Origin: Pseudomonadota bacterium
GTDB lineage: Bacteria; Bdellovibrionota; UBA1018; CAIMNF01
Reading direction: 5' to 3'
DNA: 64,000 nt
Assembly (NCBI GenBank): GCA_027486675.1
Contig: JAIXOQ010000020.1
Span: 1 to 64,000 of the forward strand
In this document: in pieces, positions 24,666 to 33,245 of the stretch
How positions within the stretch are numbered: the stretch's first letter is position 1
Layout of the letters: every line of letters starts with the position of its first letter
Notes under the pieces: generated by a model
Databases searched by the model: none
Seen by the model: the letters and a program-made list of their open reading frames with translations, nothing else
Told to the model about the DNA's origin: nothing
Made by a program: the position numbers and the translations under genes

Positions 24666-26300
24666 TTGACTCTTCTCTCTTTTGCACCGTTTGTTGGGTT
24701 TCTATTGATCCTTGCACCGCTCGTTGTTGTTCATGAGCTGGGACATTTCCTTTTTGCGAAGCTTTTCAACGTGAAGGCGGAAGCGTTCTCGGTTGGATTC
24801 GGTCCGGTCCTAGCGCGTTGGCGATGGGGCGAAACGGACTTTCGCGTTTCGGCGATACCACTGGGCGGATATGTGAAGTTGCTGGGTGAAGATCCAACAA
24901 GAGAGCTCACAGCCACCGAGCGACGCAGAGCTTTGCACATGCAGCCCCCATGGAAACGATTCTTCATTTTCTTTGGCGGACCGCTCTTTAATTTTCTATG
25001 GGCTGCGCTGGTCTTCATGGTGATGATGGCTATCGGGGAACCGCAGGTTGCCTCCATGATTGGACGCGTGATTCCTGGGTCACCTGCTTCTGTAGCTGGT
25101 TTGAGAGCTGGCGATCGTATTGTTGCGGTAAACGGTGAGAGCATCCAAAAGTTTGAAGAACTCGTACATAGAGTTGCGGATCACCCGAATTCCAAAGTTG
25201 GGCTCAGAGTTGCACGCGCCACCGACAGCCTCGACATCATTGTGCAGACCAACTCGGAAGAGGGATACTCGGTTTACGGCGAAGAGAAACAAGTCGGAGC
25301 AATCGATGGAATTTTTGCGAGCGGGCGTGGACTCAAGGTCGGCGTCTCGGATCCAGGCTCCAATGCAGGGAAGGTCGGTCTTGCAACTGGAGACACCTTG
25401 GTTCGTATTGATGCGTTTCAGCCCAAGGATTTCGAAGATCTTGAACAGAACTGGTCCAAAGTTTCTGAAGGTAAGAAGGAAGTTCAAGTTGAACTTCTGA
25501 AATCGAACCAGACGAAGCAGGTGGTACGATTGCCTGTCGGCCGCGGTCAATCCCTTGCTGAGGTGGGAATTTTTCCATCCGAACTCTTTATTGAAAAAGT
25601 GATGCCTGAATCTCCTGCAGAGAAAGCAAATCTGAAATCAGGAGATCGAGTGGTGGCAGTAGATGGAAAGCCATTACTGAGCTTTCTAGATATGCGCCTT
25701 GCTATTCAAAAAGGCGGTGAGAGCGTAGGAAAAGTGAAGGTCCTCATTGCACGAGATGGGGAGCAACAAACCTTTGAGATCAGTCCCAATGTGACTGCAG
25801 AACGGGATCCAACACTCAAAAAACGGATGCAGTACACGATTGGTGTTATGCCAGTGGTGTCGATGGTTGAGCCTGAGATGATCACAGAGCGGATTTCAAA
25901 CCCGCTGTTGCTTGCATTCAAGGGTTTTGAACGGATGATCGACTTATCTTGGAAGAATCTCGTTTCCATCGGAAAAATGTTTGTCGGCGAGGTGTCTGTC
26001 AAAAGTCTTGGTGGTCCAATCCTCATTGGAAAACTAGCGGGCGATAGTTTGTCGCGCGGATTGATGGATTTTCTGAGAATGATGGCAATACTTTCGATAG
26101 GTCTAGGCGTGCTGAACATCCTCCCGGTGCCGGTACTCGACGGAGGTCACATTCTTTTACTTGGGCTTGAAGTCATCCGAGGGAAAGCTCTTTCGATGAA
26201 ACAAATAGAAGTTGTGCAGAAGGTCGGATTCGCAGCGATTATGGCCCTGATGGTGATCGTCATGCGGAATGATCTCAGTCGACTGCCGATCTTTAACTAG
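24666..26300 (+). CDS. rseP: RseP-type site-2 zinc metalloprotease with three PDZ domains
   Basis: A 544-residue intramembrane protease that cleaves anti-sigma factors and signal-peptide remnants. The catalytic site is HELGHFLFAK in the first membrane segment (His22, Glu23, His26), with the partner motif NILPVPVLDGGHILLL near the C-terminus. E. coli RseP has about 450 residues and two PDZ domains; here three PDZ-like segments occur, around residues 130-205, 225-300 and 312-395 (the third with KVMPESPAEKANLKSGDRVV). The start is TTG with AAGGAGGG close upstream. Confidence 0.95.
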   Translation: MTLLSFAPFVGFLLILAPLVVVHELGHFLFAKLFNVKAEAFSVGFGPVLARWRWGETDFRVSAIPLGGYVKLLGEDPTRELTATERRRALHMQPPWKRFFIFFGGPLFNFLWAALVFMVMMAIGEPQVASMIGRVIPGSPASVAGLRAGDRIVAVNGESIQKFEELVHRVADHPNSKVGLRVARATDSLDIIVQTNSEEGYSVYGEEKQVGAIDGIFASGRGLKVGVSDPGSNAGKVGLATGDTLVRIDAFQPKDFEDLEQNWSKVSEGKKEVQVELLKSNQTKQVVRLPVGRGQSLAEVGIFPSELFIEKVMPESPAEKANLKSGDRVVAVDGKPLLSFLDMRLAIQKGGESVGKVKVLIARDGEQQTFEISPNVTAERDPTLKKRMQYTIGVMPVVSMVEPEMITERISNPLLLAFKGFERMIDLSWKNLVSIGKMFVGEVSVKSLGGPILIGKLAGDSLSRGLMDFLRMMAILSIGLGVLNILPVPVLDGGHILLLGLEVIRGKALSMKQIEVVQKVGFAAIMALMVIVMRNDLSRLPIFN

Positions 26301-26303
26301 TCC

Positions 26304-27041
26304 ATGCGTTTGCTCTGCTTCGACACTTCAACTCCGTCAGGCGCGCTCTGTGCGCTTGAAATGAATGGAACCTCGCCTCGGATGGTTGCGAGGCTCGCAG
26401 AGTCCGTTCGCATTGCACAGCACTCCGAACGCTTGTTGCAGCTGATAGATCAGCTGCTGCTCACTGCCGGCTGGAGCCTGGATCAGGTTCAGGCTATTGC
26501 GGTCGGTCGTGGACCGGGCTCATTTACGGGCATACGCATTGGGCTCGCGACCGCTCGCACTTTTGGGCAGGTGCTTAATCTTCCCCTCATTCCATTTTCA
26601 AGCCTTGAAGCTTGGATGAATTCTGTAAGCCCACTCGGCGAAGATCGTCCGGAACCGGACTGGCGTTTGGTGATTTCAGAGGCAACTCAAGGCGAGGTCT
26701 ACCTCGGTGTGAGTCAGATGGATCAGGGACATTTCGTGATGCGCCATGAAGCTCTTTTGGACTGGAGCAGGCTCGCAGATGGGGTAGCTCAATACTTGTC
26801 GAATCAAGCAGGACTCGTTCGGATCATTTGTACCCCTGCCGTGACTCGTGCGCGGGCGCTTCTGGCCGAGGGTAGTTTTCCGGTTTCATTGGTTTCAGGG
26901 CCTGCTGCCGAGGAGTTGACGCCCGAAGGTGTCGCCGCTTCTGCAGTGTTCGCTCAGAAATTAGGGGTAAAGTGTTCGTTTCGTGACGCGACGCCAGTTT
27001 ATTTACGAGTTTCCGATGCAGAGAAAAAGCGGGTTCAGTAA
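26304..27041 (+). CDS. tsaB: tRNA threonylcarbamoyladenosine biosynthesis protein TsaB
   Basis: A 245-residue ASKHA-fold protein that supports TsaD in making t6A at position 37 of ANN-decoding tRNAs. It starts MRLLCFDTSTPSGALCALE and contains HSERLLQLIDQLL and AIAVGRGPGSFTGIRIGLAT, the typical TsaB motifs; it lacks the metal ligands of TsaD. The ATG follows the rseP stop by 3 bases. Confidence 0.95.
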   Translation: MRLLCFDTSTPSGALCALEMNGTSPRMVARLAESVRIAQHSERLLQLIDQLLLTAGWSLDQVQAIAVGRGPGSFTGIRIGLATARTFGQVLNLPLIPFSSLEAWMNSVSPLGEDRPEPDWRLVISEATQGEVYLGVSQMDQGHFVMRHEALLDWSRLADGVAQYLSNQAGLVRIICTPAVTRARALLAEGSFPVSLVSGPAAEELTPEGVAASAVFAQKLGVKCSFRDATPVYLRVSDAEKKRVQ

Positions 27042-27054
27042 GCTATAAGGACAG

Positions 27055-27804
27055 ATGCGAAAGATTTATCTCCTGCCAAACTTGTTCACGACTGCAAATA
27101 TTGTGTTTGGCTTCACCTCCATCACCCTTTCCGCTCAAGGGGAAATTGTAAAAGCCTCTTGGTTTATTATCGCAGCAGCCGTCTGCGATCTACTCGACGG
27201 CCGCATTGCACGTCTAACGCGAACCACTTCGGCTTTTGGAGTGCAGTACGATTCGCTTTCTGATCTCACCTCCTTTGGAATTGCCCCCGCATTTCTTTTG
27301 CACAATTTAACGGTAGAACTTTTTCAAGGGACGATCTTCCTCATCGCGAGTTCTGCAATTTTTGTAGTCTGTGCGGCTCTTCGTTTAGCCAGATTTAATG
27401 TTTCCGTAGATCAGCCCACTCACTTCAAAAAAGGATACTTTCAAGGGCTGCCCTCCCCGGTTGCGGCAGGCCTTGTGGTGAGTGCTGTACTCTTTGAAAA
27501 AAAGTTGGATTTGTTTGGCAGTCAGATGTTTCCGAAGGTCATCACGCTTATTGGCGTTCTCAGTGCTTTATTGATGGTCAGCGGTATTCCGTTTCCGTCT
27601 TTTAAGGAAGTGAAGTGGCGTTCCAAGGGTGGAATTCCTCTTTTGCTCGGGTCGTTTTTCCTGCTGATTCTTGCATTACAGGAGCCCGAACAAATCTTCT
27701 TTCCAGTGGCCGGTTGTTATCTTGTGGGGAGCTTAGTGTGGAGTGGATTACAGGCGATAGGATGCGCCGGAAAGAGGGAAGAGAGCGCAACGCCCTTGTC
27801 ATAA
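27055..27804 (+). CDS. pssA: CDP-diacylglycerol-serine O-phosphatidyltransferase
   Basis: A 249-residue membrane enzyme that makes phosphatidylserine, the precursor of phosphatidylethanolamine. It is of the integral-membrane (Bacillus/archaeal-like) type II class: CDP-alcohol phosphotransferase signature DLLDGRIARLTRTTSAFGVQ followed by YDSLSDLTSF with all Asp residues, and about seven membrane segments. It uses the CDP-diacylglycerol made by CdsA of the same operon. The 3' end overlaps the next gene by about 43 bases. Confidence 0.94.
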   Translation: MRKIYLLPNLFTTANIVFGFTSITLSAQGEIVKASWFIIAAAVCDLLDGRIARLTRTTSAFGVQYDSLSDLTSFGIAPAFLLHNLTVELFQGTIFLIASSAIFVVCAALRLARFNVSVDQPTHFKKGYFQGLPSPVAAGLVVSAVLFEKKLDLFGSQMFPKVITLIGVLSALLMVSGIPFPSFKEVKWRSKGGIPLLLGSFFLLILALQEPEQIFFPVAGCYLVGSLVWSGLQAIGCAGKREESATPLS

Positions 27805-29984
27805 GGGGCTTTGTTTCGCTGCTTTTCGTGCTTCACGGAGGAAGCGCAGAGGGTGAAGTGCTCGTGAAGGGCGTGGAACCTTATCCTCAATATACGCATG
27901 CAGACACAAGCTATGTTCTATCTTATGCCGGTGCAGCAGGAGCTGGTGGTGGCACTGCTGGAACTACACAGGTCGATACCCTTCAAGGTTTTCGTGTCAT
28001 TGATACGAATGATCTCGAGTCCTACATTACCTTTGATGTTTCATCCGATTCGACCTTTACCTTGCAAGCAGATGAACAGGTCTATGCTGCAATAGCGACC
28101 TCAAACAGTACAAGTGAAGCCATCGCCATTACAGCCGCTGAAGTAGCAAGCGGAACATCTGAGCCATCTGCCCCATCCTGTCGAGGGCTTTATTCGTGCT
28201 ACACACCCAACACAAGCCTTCGACTCAAAATTAAGCTACAAGACATCTGCAGCAGAGTCGGTGCAGGCACAACATTCTGTGGAACATCGACAAGTATCTT
28301 GGATCCAGCGTCCCAGACTCCGAAGATTGTATCGCGAGACTTTTATGTAATCTTTTTTAAGACCACGAACATCGATAGTTCGTCTTTTACGACCGTCGAT
28401 TCAGGAGTGTTTAAAATTCAGTTTTCTGCTGAGCCGCCATCTATTACGTGTGACAACTCTTCACCGGAAAAATATTATTTTCCAGGCGATACAGAAATTA
28501 TTTTTAGTACCAAGTCTGTCGCTGCAAGTGATTCTAGCGGGGTTGCGCTCCAAAAGTACCTACTTCTACTCCGCAATGGGTCGGCCCCAAGCTCCCTACC
28601 GACGGGCTTTTCAGACAGCATTTTGAATCGTTTTGACGCGACTCTCACTGAGGTTAGGGTCACGGGTCTGACCAATACGACAGATGGTGTTGATAACGCA
28701 TACCAAGGAGCGCTCTACATCGTGAATCAAGCAGGACTCATCGGAGAAGAGCCAACCACCTGTGCATTGCCAGGCCCGATACAGTCCCAAACAATCACAG
28801 GCGTTCTGGACTCAGGGCGATGTTTTATCGCCACGGCGGCATTTCAAGGTCTATCGCTAAAGCCGGTACAGATTCTGCGACGTTTTCGTGACACGGTCCT
28901 GCTTCGGCTTCCGATGGGTTCCGATTTTGTAGAGAGTTACTACCGCTGGTCTAGGACGCGCTCGATCCAAGTTTGGAAATCACCGTTTCTTAGGCACGCA
29001 GCTTTGCATTTCTTATGGCCACTGACGGCGTTTGCGTCCGTGATCAACGCCTTTGCAGAGGAGCTTGGGCAGTCCCCCTACATCGATCGAATGAAGGCGA
29101 AAATGAAGGAGGACCCAACTTCAGGAGCCAGTGATTCGTCAAAAGACTATTCGAAGATTGAAAAAGAAAAATTAGATCGGGAAAAAAAGATTATTTCTTC
29201 GGATGGCTATACGGAACGCCTTCGCTCTAAACTTGAGCCGGAGAAAAAAGAAGACGTACCCGGAACCTACATCGATCAGCAAAAAAAAAATCTTCCACCA
29301 GAGGACGCTGATGCCCGGCCGAGTGTGATCGATACTGTGAAGGCCAATACCTACCGTGCACCCGATCCATTTGAACGCGCAAAAATTACACAGGGTGCAT
29401 CCTTTAAAGTGGGGCTTGCAACTGGAGCAACGGTTTCGGTCAATGGATCAGCCGCAGAGTTTGAGCGTGTTTATGGGACGGGCTGGCAGCCTGAGGTCAT
29501 TTTCCATTATGAGAAACAGCCCTTTCACCACGAGCGTCTGGGTAGTCTTGGGCTGACCTTTGATTTTGGTTTCGCTCAGGCCGGAGGGTACGGAACCCTT
29601 GCTTTTCCCTATGCAGGAAGCACGGTTTCGCGGACTTCCTTTAATTTCATTCAAGTGCCGATCTTGGGTGGGGTCAATTATCGTTTGAATGCGCTGCATA
29701 TTTTGCGTCCTTACATTTCTGTTGCGGCGGGTGTGATGGGCTATACAGAAATTCGTACCGACTCGAGGCCAGACTACCGGGGATATTCCTTGATCGCGAC
29801 TGGGTCGGTCGGCGCAAGCATCTTGCTCGATTTTTTGGATCGAAAGACGATGGTGGATGCCTACAACTCATTTGGCTTTCAACACATATTTCTTTTTGTA
29901 GAGTTCCTCGCAATGAGAACTCTGTCTGGGCCTGTTACATTTGAAAGAGGCGGCATCTACAGTGGTTTCCTCTTTGAGTTCTAG
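27762..29984 (+). CDS. CFI-box protein fused to a C-terminal outer-membrane barrel
   Basis: A 740-residue exported protein. It has a signal peptide (VIRGFVSLLFVLHGGSAEG), a Ser/Thr-rich Cys-containing domain (about residues 30-350), and at residues 354-400 the CFI-box signature CFIATAAFQGLSLKPVQILR, followed by FRDTVLLRLPMGSDFVESYY and a hydrophobic segment. Such boxes are usually C-terminal. Here they are followed by a charged Lys/Glu-rich linker (residues 445-540) and a barrel-like domain (about 545-740) ending in FLFEF. It overlaps pssA at the start and truA at the end, inside a core operon. Confidence 0.72.
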   Translation: MRRKEGRERNALVIRGFVSLLFVLHGGSAEGEVLVKGVEPYPQYTHADTSYVLSYAGAAGAGGGTAGTTQVDTLQGFRVIDTNDLESYITFDVSSDSTFTLQADEQVYAAIATSNSTSEAIAITAAEVASGTSEPSAPSCRGLYSCYTPNTSLRLKIKLQDICSRVGAGTTFCGTSTSILDPASQTPKIVSRDFYVIFFKTTNIDSSSFTTVDSGVFKIQFSAEPPSITCDNSSPEKYYFPGDTEIIFSTKSVAASDSSGVALQKYLLLLRNGSAPSSLPTGFSDSILNRFDATLTEVRVTGLTNTTDGVDNAYQGALYIVNQAGLIGEEPTTCALPGPIQSQTITGVLDSGRCFIATAAFQGLSLKPVQILRRFRDTVLLRLPMGSDFVESYYRWSRTRSIQVWKSPFLRHAALHFLWPLTAFASVINAFAEELGQSPYIDRMKAKMKEDPTSGASDSSKDYSKIEKEKLDREKKIISSDGYTERLRSKLEPEKKEDVPGTYIDQQKKNLPPEDADARPSVIDTVKANTYRAPDPFERAKITQGASFKVGLATGATVSVNGSAAEFERVYGTGWQPEVIFHYEKQPFHHERLGSLGLTFDFGFAQAGGYGTLAFPYAGSTVSRTSFNFIQVPILGGVNYRLNALHILRPYISVAAGVMGYTEIRTDSRPDYRGYSLIATGSVGASILLDFLDRKTMVDAYNSFGFQHIFLFVEFLAMRTLSGPVTFERGGIYSGFLFEF

Positions 29985-30777
29985 ACGTTTCTTCTTAGGT
30001 GTTACATATATCGGCGCGCGATATTGCGGCTGGCAAAATCAAGGGATCGACAGTGGTCCAAAGCCAAGCATTCAGAGTGTTTTTGAGCAAGTGTTGCGCG
30101 ACATTACAGGCGAACTCAATCACGTCATTGCCAGTGGGCGGACCGATGCGGGCGTGAATGCACTCGAGCAAGTGGTCCATTTTGATTCGGAAGCTACGCA
30201 CCTGCACACAGACATGCTGATACCCGCAATGAATTCAAAGCTGCCCCCAGATGTGAGGATTCTTTGGGCAAAAGAAGTACCACAAGAGCTCCATGCGCAG
30301 CGGTCAGCGATTAAAAAGCAGTACAGCTATTATTTTCTGACCGGCCCCTGCGCACTGCCGGAATGGCGCTATAGGACGACTTGGGTTCGCCACTCACTCG
30401 ACTGGAAACGCATGCACGAAGCGGCTCAGCAGTTGATTGGGGAACATGATTTTCTGGCGTTTCAGGGAAGGAAAGCGACTCCCTCTAAATCCACAGTGCG
30501 CACGATTTTTGAGGCCGATGTGACAACACTCGGAATGCCGACGATCTTAGGCGATGCATCTGGCCGGAGTCACCACGAGCTGATCCGTGTGCGAGTCGTC
30601 GGGAGTGGTTTTTTGAAACAGATGGTTCGGGGGATTGCAGGGACTTTACGTGAAGTCGGTGAAAATCGTCGCACCCCGAATTCCATTGAAGAGCTCATTT
30701 TGAGCAAAAATCGATCAGAAGTAGGGGTAACTGCTATCGCGAGCGGTCTGTGGCTTGAGAGGGTGTGGTACCCGTGA
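29962..30777 (+). CDS. truA: tRNA pseudouridine(38-40) synthase
   Basis: A 271-residue enzyme that forms pseudouridine in the tRNA anticodon arm. The catalytic region is ASGRTDAGVNALEQVVHFDS, where Asp is intact; the family normally has His where this protein has Asn (GVNA). Other motifs are FLGVTYIGARYCGWQNQG near the N-terminus and LKQMVRGIAGTLREVG near the end. I chose a GTG near 29962; other non-ATG starts (TTG 29941) are possible. It overlaps the preceding CFI-box gene. Confidence 0.95.
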   Translation: MVSSLSSRRFFLGVTYIGARYCGWQNQGIDSGPKPSIQSVFEQVLRDITGELNHVIASGRTDAGVNALEQVVHFDSEATHLHTDMLIPAMNSKLPPDVRILWAKEVPQELHAQRSAIKKQYSYYFLTGPCALPEWRYRTTWVRHSLDWKRMHEAAQQLIGEHDFLAFQGRKATPSKSTVRTIFEADVTTLGMPTILGDASGRSHHELIRVRVVGSGFLKQMVRGIAGTLREVGENRRTPNSIEELILSKNRSEVGVTAIASGLWLERVWYP

Positions 30778-30792
30778 TAATCCTGATCTTTC

Positions 30793-32106
30793 ATGGAAAC
30801 TCAGATCAAGCTAGAAAACGTGTCGGGTATTCAAAAAAAATTCACAGTGACGATTCCTGCGGCAGCAGTGACCCGCTCCGTTGAAAAGAAATTTTTAGAG
30901 GTCCAGAAGACCGCAAAGCTCAAAGGATTTCGCCCAGGCCATGTGCCGCTCCCTTTGGTGAAGCAATTTTATGCCGATGATGTCCGGCAACGCGTTCTGC
31001 AAACCTTGATTGATGAAGGATACCGCGAAGCACTAAAAGCTCATCCACTGCGTGTGATAGGTGAGCCGCGTGTTGAAGGCGCAGATGAGCCGGATCATCT
31101 TCATGTACATGATGGTGAACAGTTTAAGTTCGTAGCTTTCGTCGAGATTATTCCTGAAGTGGAGCCGAAGGACTACAAGGGTCTTCCTCTTGAAAAGCCA
31201 AGCATTGAAGTGGTCGCAGAGGACATCCAAGTCGTGCAGAACCGCTATTTAGACCGTAAGGCCGAGTTGGTGCCAGCGGCGCGTGCAGCTAAAAACGGAG
31301 ATTTTGTCGACTTCCGATACGAAGGTGAAGTGGAGACCGACGGAAAATGGATTCCGCGTGAGTCTTTGAGCGGTGACCGTGTCAGTGAACTCGGTACCCG
31401 CGAACTTCTTGCTGAGTTTGAAGCAGGAATTCTTGGTGCAAAAGCGGGTGATACAGTTCAGTTTGAGGTTCCGTATGCCGCCGATTATTCGGATGCAGAA
31501 CTTGCGGGCAAGAAGGCGCGATTCTCTGTCAGCGTTCGCGAAGTGAAAGAGAAACGTTTGCCGGAATGGTCCGAGGAGATTTGCAAAGAGTCTGGTTTTG
31601 AATCCTTGGCTGACTTTGAAAAAATAACGCGTGAGGAGCTTGCTGCACAAAAGGTTCAGACTGCAGAAAACTCTCTGAGAGAGCAGTTGATCGAAAAACT
31701 GATCGAAAAAAATACCTTTGAAGTTCCTGAGGCACTGGTCATGCAACAGCTTCGTTCTGTAGTGAATGACTACACTGGGGAGCTACGCCGTTACGGATTT
31801 AACGATCAGATGATTCAATCGACGATCATCCAGCAGCTGGAAGAATTTAAAAAACGGGCTCAGTCTCAAGTACGTGGTGGAATCCTCTTAGATGCAATTG
31901 GCAAAAAAGAGAAAATCACGACGACTCCAGAGGAAATCGAAGTCGCAATGAAGAAGGCTTCGGAAGATAGCAATTTTCCTTTGGACAAGCTGCGCGACAG
32001 ATTTGAAAAGAATCCAAGGGATCGGCTGAATTTTGAGTACCGAGTCCGCGAAGACAAGACGATTCGTTTTTTGCTGGATGCTGCGAAAATTAAAGAGAAG
32101 AAATAA
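30793..32106 (+). CDS. tig: Trigger factor, peptidyl-prolyl isomerase chaperone
   Basis: A 437-residue ribosome-associated chaperone. The N-terminal ribosome-binding domain contains KLKGFRPGHVPLPLVKQFYA (signature GFRxG). The FKBP-like domain spans about residues 155-245, with GDFVDFRYEGEVETDGKW, and is followed by the helical C-terminal arms (FESLADFEKITREELAAQK). Length and order are normal. It is the last gene of the rpsB operon and its stop lies within the 3' end of the convergent gene at 32090. Confidence 0.97.
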   Translation: METQIKLENVSGIQKKFTVTIPAAAVTRSVEKKFLEVQKTAKLKGFRPGHVPLPLVKQFYADDVRQRVLQTLIDEGYREALKAHPLRVIGEPRVEGADEPDHLHVHDGEQFKFVAFVEIIPEVEPKDYKGLPLEKPSIEVVAEDIQVVQNRYLDRKAELVPAARAAKNGDFVDFRYEGEVETDGKWIPRESLSGDRVSELGTRELLAEFEAGILGAKAGDTVQFEVPYAADYSDAELAGKKARFSVSVREVKEKRLPEWSEEICKESGFESLADFEKITREELAAQKVQTAENSLREQLIEKLIEKNTFEVPEALVMQQLRSVVNDYTGELRRYGFNDQMIQSTIIQQLEEFKKRAQSQVRGGILLDAIGKKEKITTTPEEIEVAMKKASEDSNFPLDKLRDRFEKNPRDRLNFEYRVREDKTIRFLLDAAKIKEKK

Positions 32107-33187
32107 TACTTTTCTTCAGCAGCTGCATGGGATTAACTCCCTGGTCTGCAAAGAATTTCCAGGCAGTGGCAGCGATGCTCTCTGATTCGGACAGCCCATG
32201 CTTCAGGCCCCCGATGGAGTAGGGCACTCCTGAAGTATTGGATGATTTAGGGTCCACAAAAGGTCCTGCAGTGCATTCGTCTACTTTTTCTACTCTTCTC
32301 ACAAGTAGTGCGAGGCGCATGAAATGCGTGCCTTCTAACCAGGCATAGTTTTGATCGTGTCTTTGGCCTCCATTTAGGGACTCTTTGTAGCCGATCTTTG
32401 TCTTCAGATTTTTGCAGTTGAAGACGAGCCCAGCATCGATCCGTTTGTGCTCCGATTCCTCCCAAGGCAGTAGGGCCGCCCAGGCTTGGGTATCTAAGTA
32501 GGTTTCGCCGCGGTTCGTTTCGCCTCTAAGGTTTCCGCCGGCCGCTAGCTTTTCCCCCAGCCAGGAGGATTTTAAGGTCTCCCGCAGTCCCGCGATCAAT
32601 GCCGTATCCTTTAGTGGGTGAGCCTCAGGGAGAGATTCAAAAGCAGCGATGGTATCGATGAGATGTTCGGTGGAAGTAATTTCAGTCGAATCATATGCGA
32701 GTGCCTCATCCCTTGTGGAAGTGAATCGAATCGTGGGTTTGCCGGATATCACTCGTATCTGTCGATTTAAGAACTCAATCGCGCGATTTCTGGTTCGAGC
32801 AAACGAAGTATCTCGGCTTTCAGACTCGTACTGATTGAGTGCTAGCACCATCCAGGCGTTTGCACCGGATCGATCGTGAATGGTGGGTTCCGCTGGATAA
32901 GAAAAAACCCAGGCTCCGTCATGGCGCTGCAGGTCTTGCATAGCACGGGCGACTCTCTTTGCTGAAACAAAGTCATGAGCAAACGTGAACGCGATGATCG
33001 CGAGTGCTTGGTCGTATGTGTAGAATCTAATTTTATCGGGACTGGTTTGGGCGAGCGCGCCCACACTCTGCGTGCGCAGTTGGGACTTTAGGAACGTGAG
33101 TTCTGACGCGCCTGCGCTGATGCGGTGCGTGATGGAGAGGCCGAGGAAGACTGCCAGGAGCGCCTGGTGGGCGGCAATTGGTTTCAT
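32090..33187 (-). CDS. Exported alpha/alpha-toroid-like protein
   Basis: A 365-residue exported protein with a signal peptide (AHQALLAVFLGLSITHRISA). The mature part is almost entirely helical and shows repeated helical-hairpin spacing, for example VARAMQDLQRHDGAWVFSYP, then AYDSTEITSTEHLIDTIAAF and a closing helix. This resembles six-hairpin glycosidase or squalene-cyclase-like toroids, but no catalytic motif is evident. It lies divergent from a glycosyltransferase gene with 58 bp between starts, which suggests a role in handling a surface glycan (inference). Confidence 0.55.
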   Translation of the reverse strand: MKPIAAHQALLAVFLGLSITHRISAGASELTFLKSQLRTQSVGALAQTSPDKIRFYTYDQALAIIAFTFAHDFVSAKRVARAMQDLQRHDGAWVFSYPAEPTIHDRSGANAWMVLALNQYESESRDTSFARTRNRAIEFLNRQIRVISGKPTIRFTSTRDEALAYDSTEITSTEHLIDTIAAFESLPEAHPLKDTALIAGLRETLKSSWLGEKLAAGGNLRGETNRGETYLDTQAWAALLPWEESEHKRIDAGLVFNCKNLKTKIGYKESLNGGQRHDQNYAWLEGTHFMRLALLVRRVEKVDECTAGPFVDPKSSNTSGVPYSIGGLKHGLSESESIAATAWKFFADQGVNPMQLLKKSIISSL

Positions 33188-33245
33188 TGACTACGTGAGT
33201 CAAGTATAAGGTGCGTCAATTTTTAGGGAAAGGGGTGTGTCCGCC

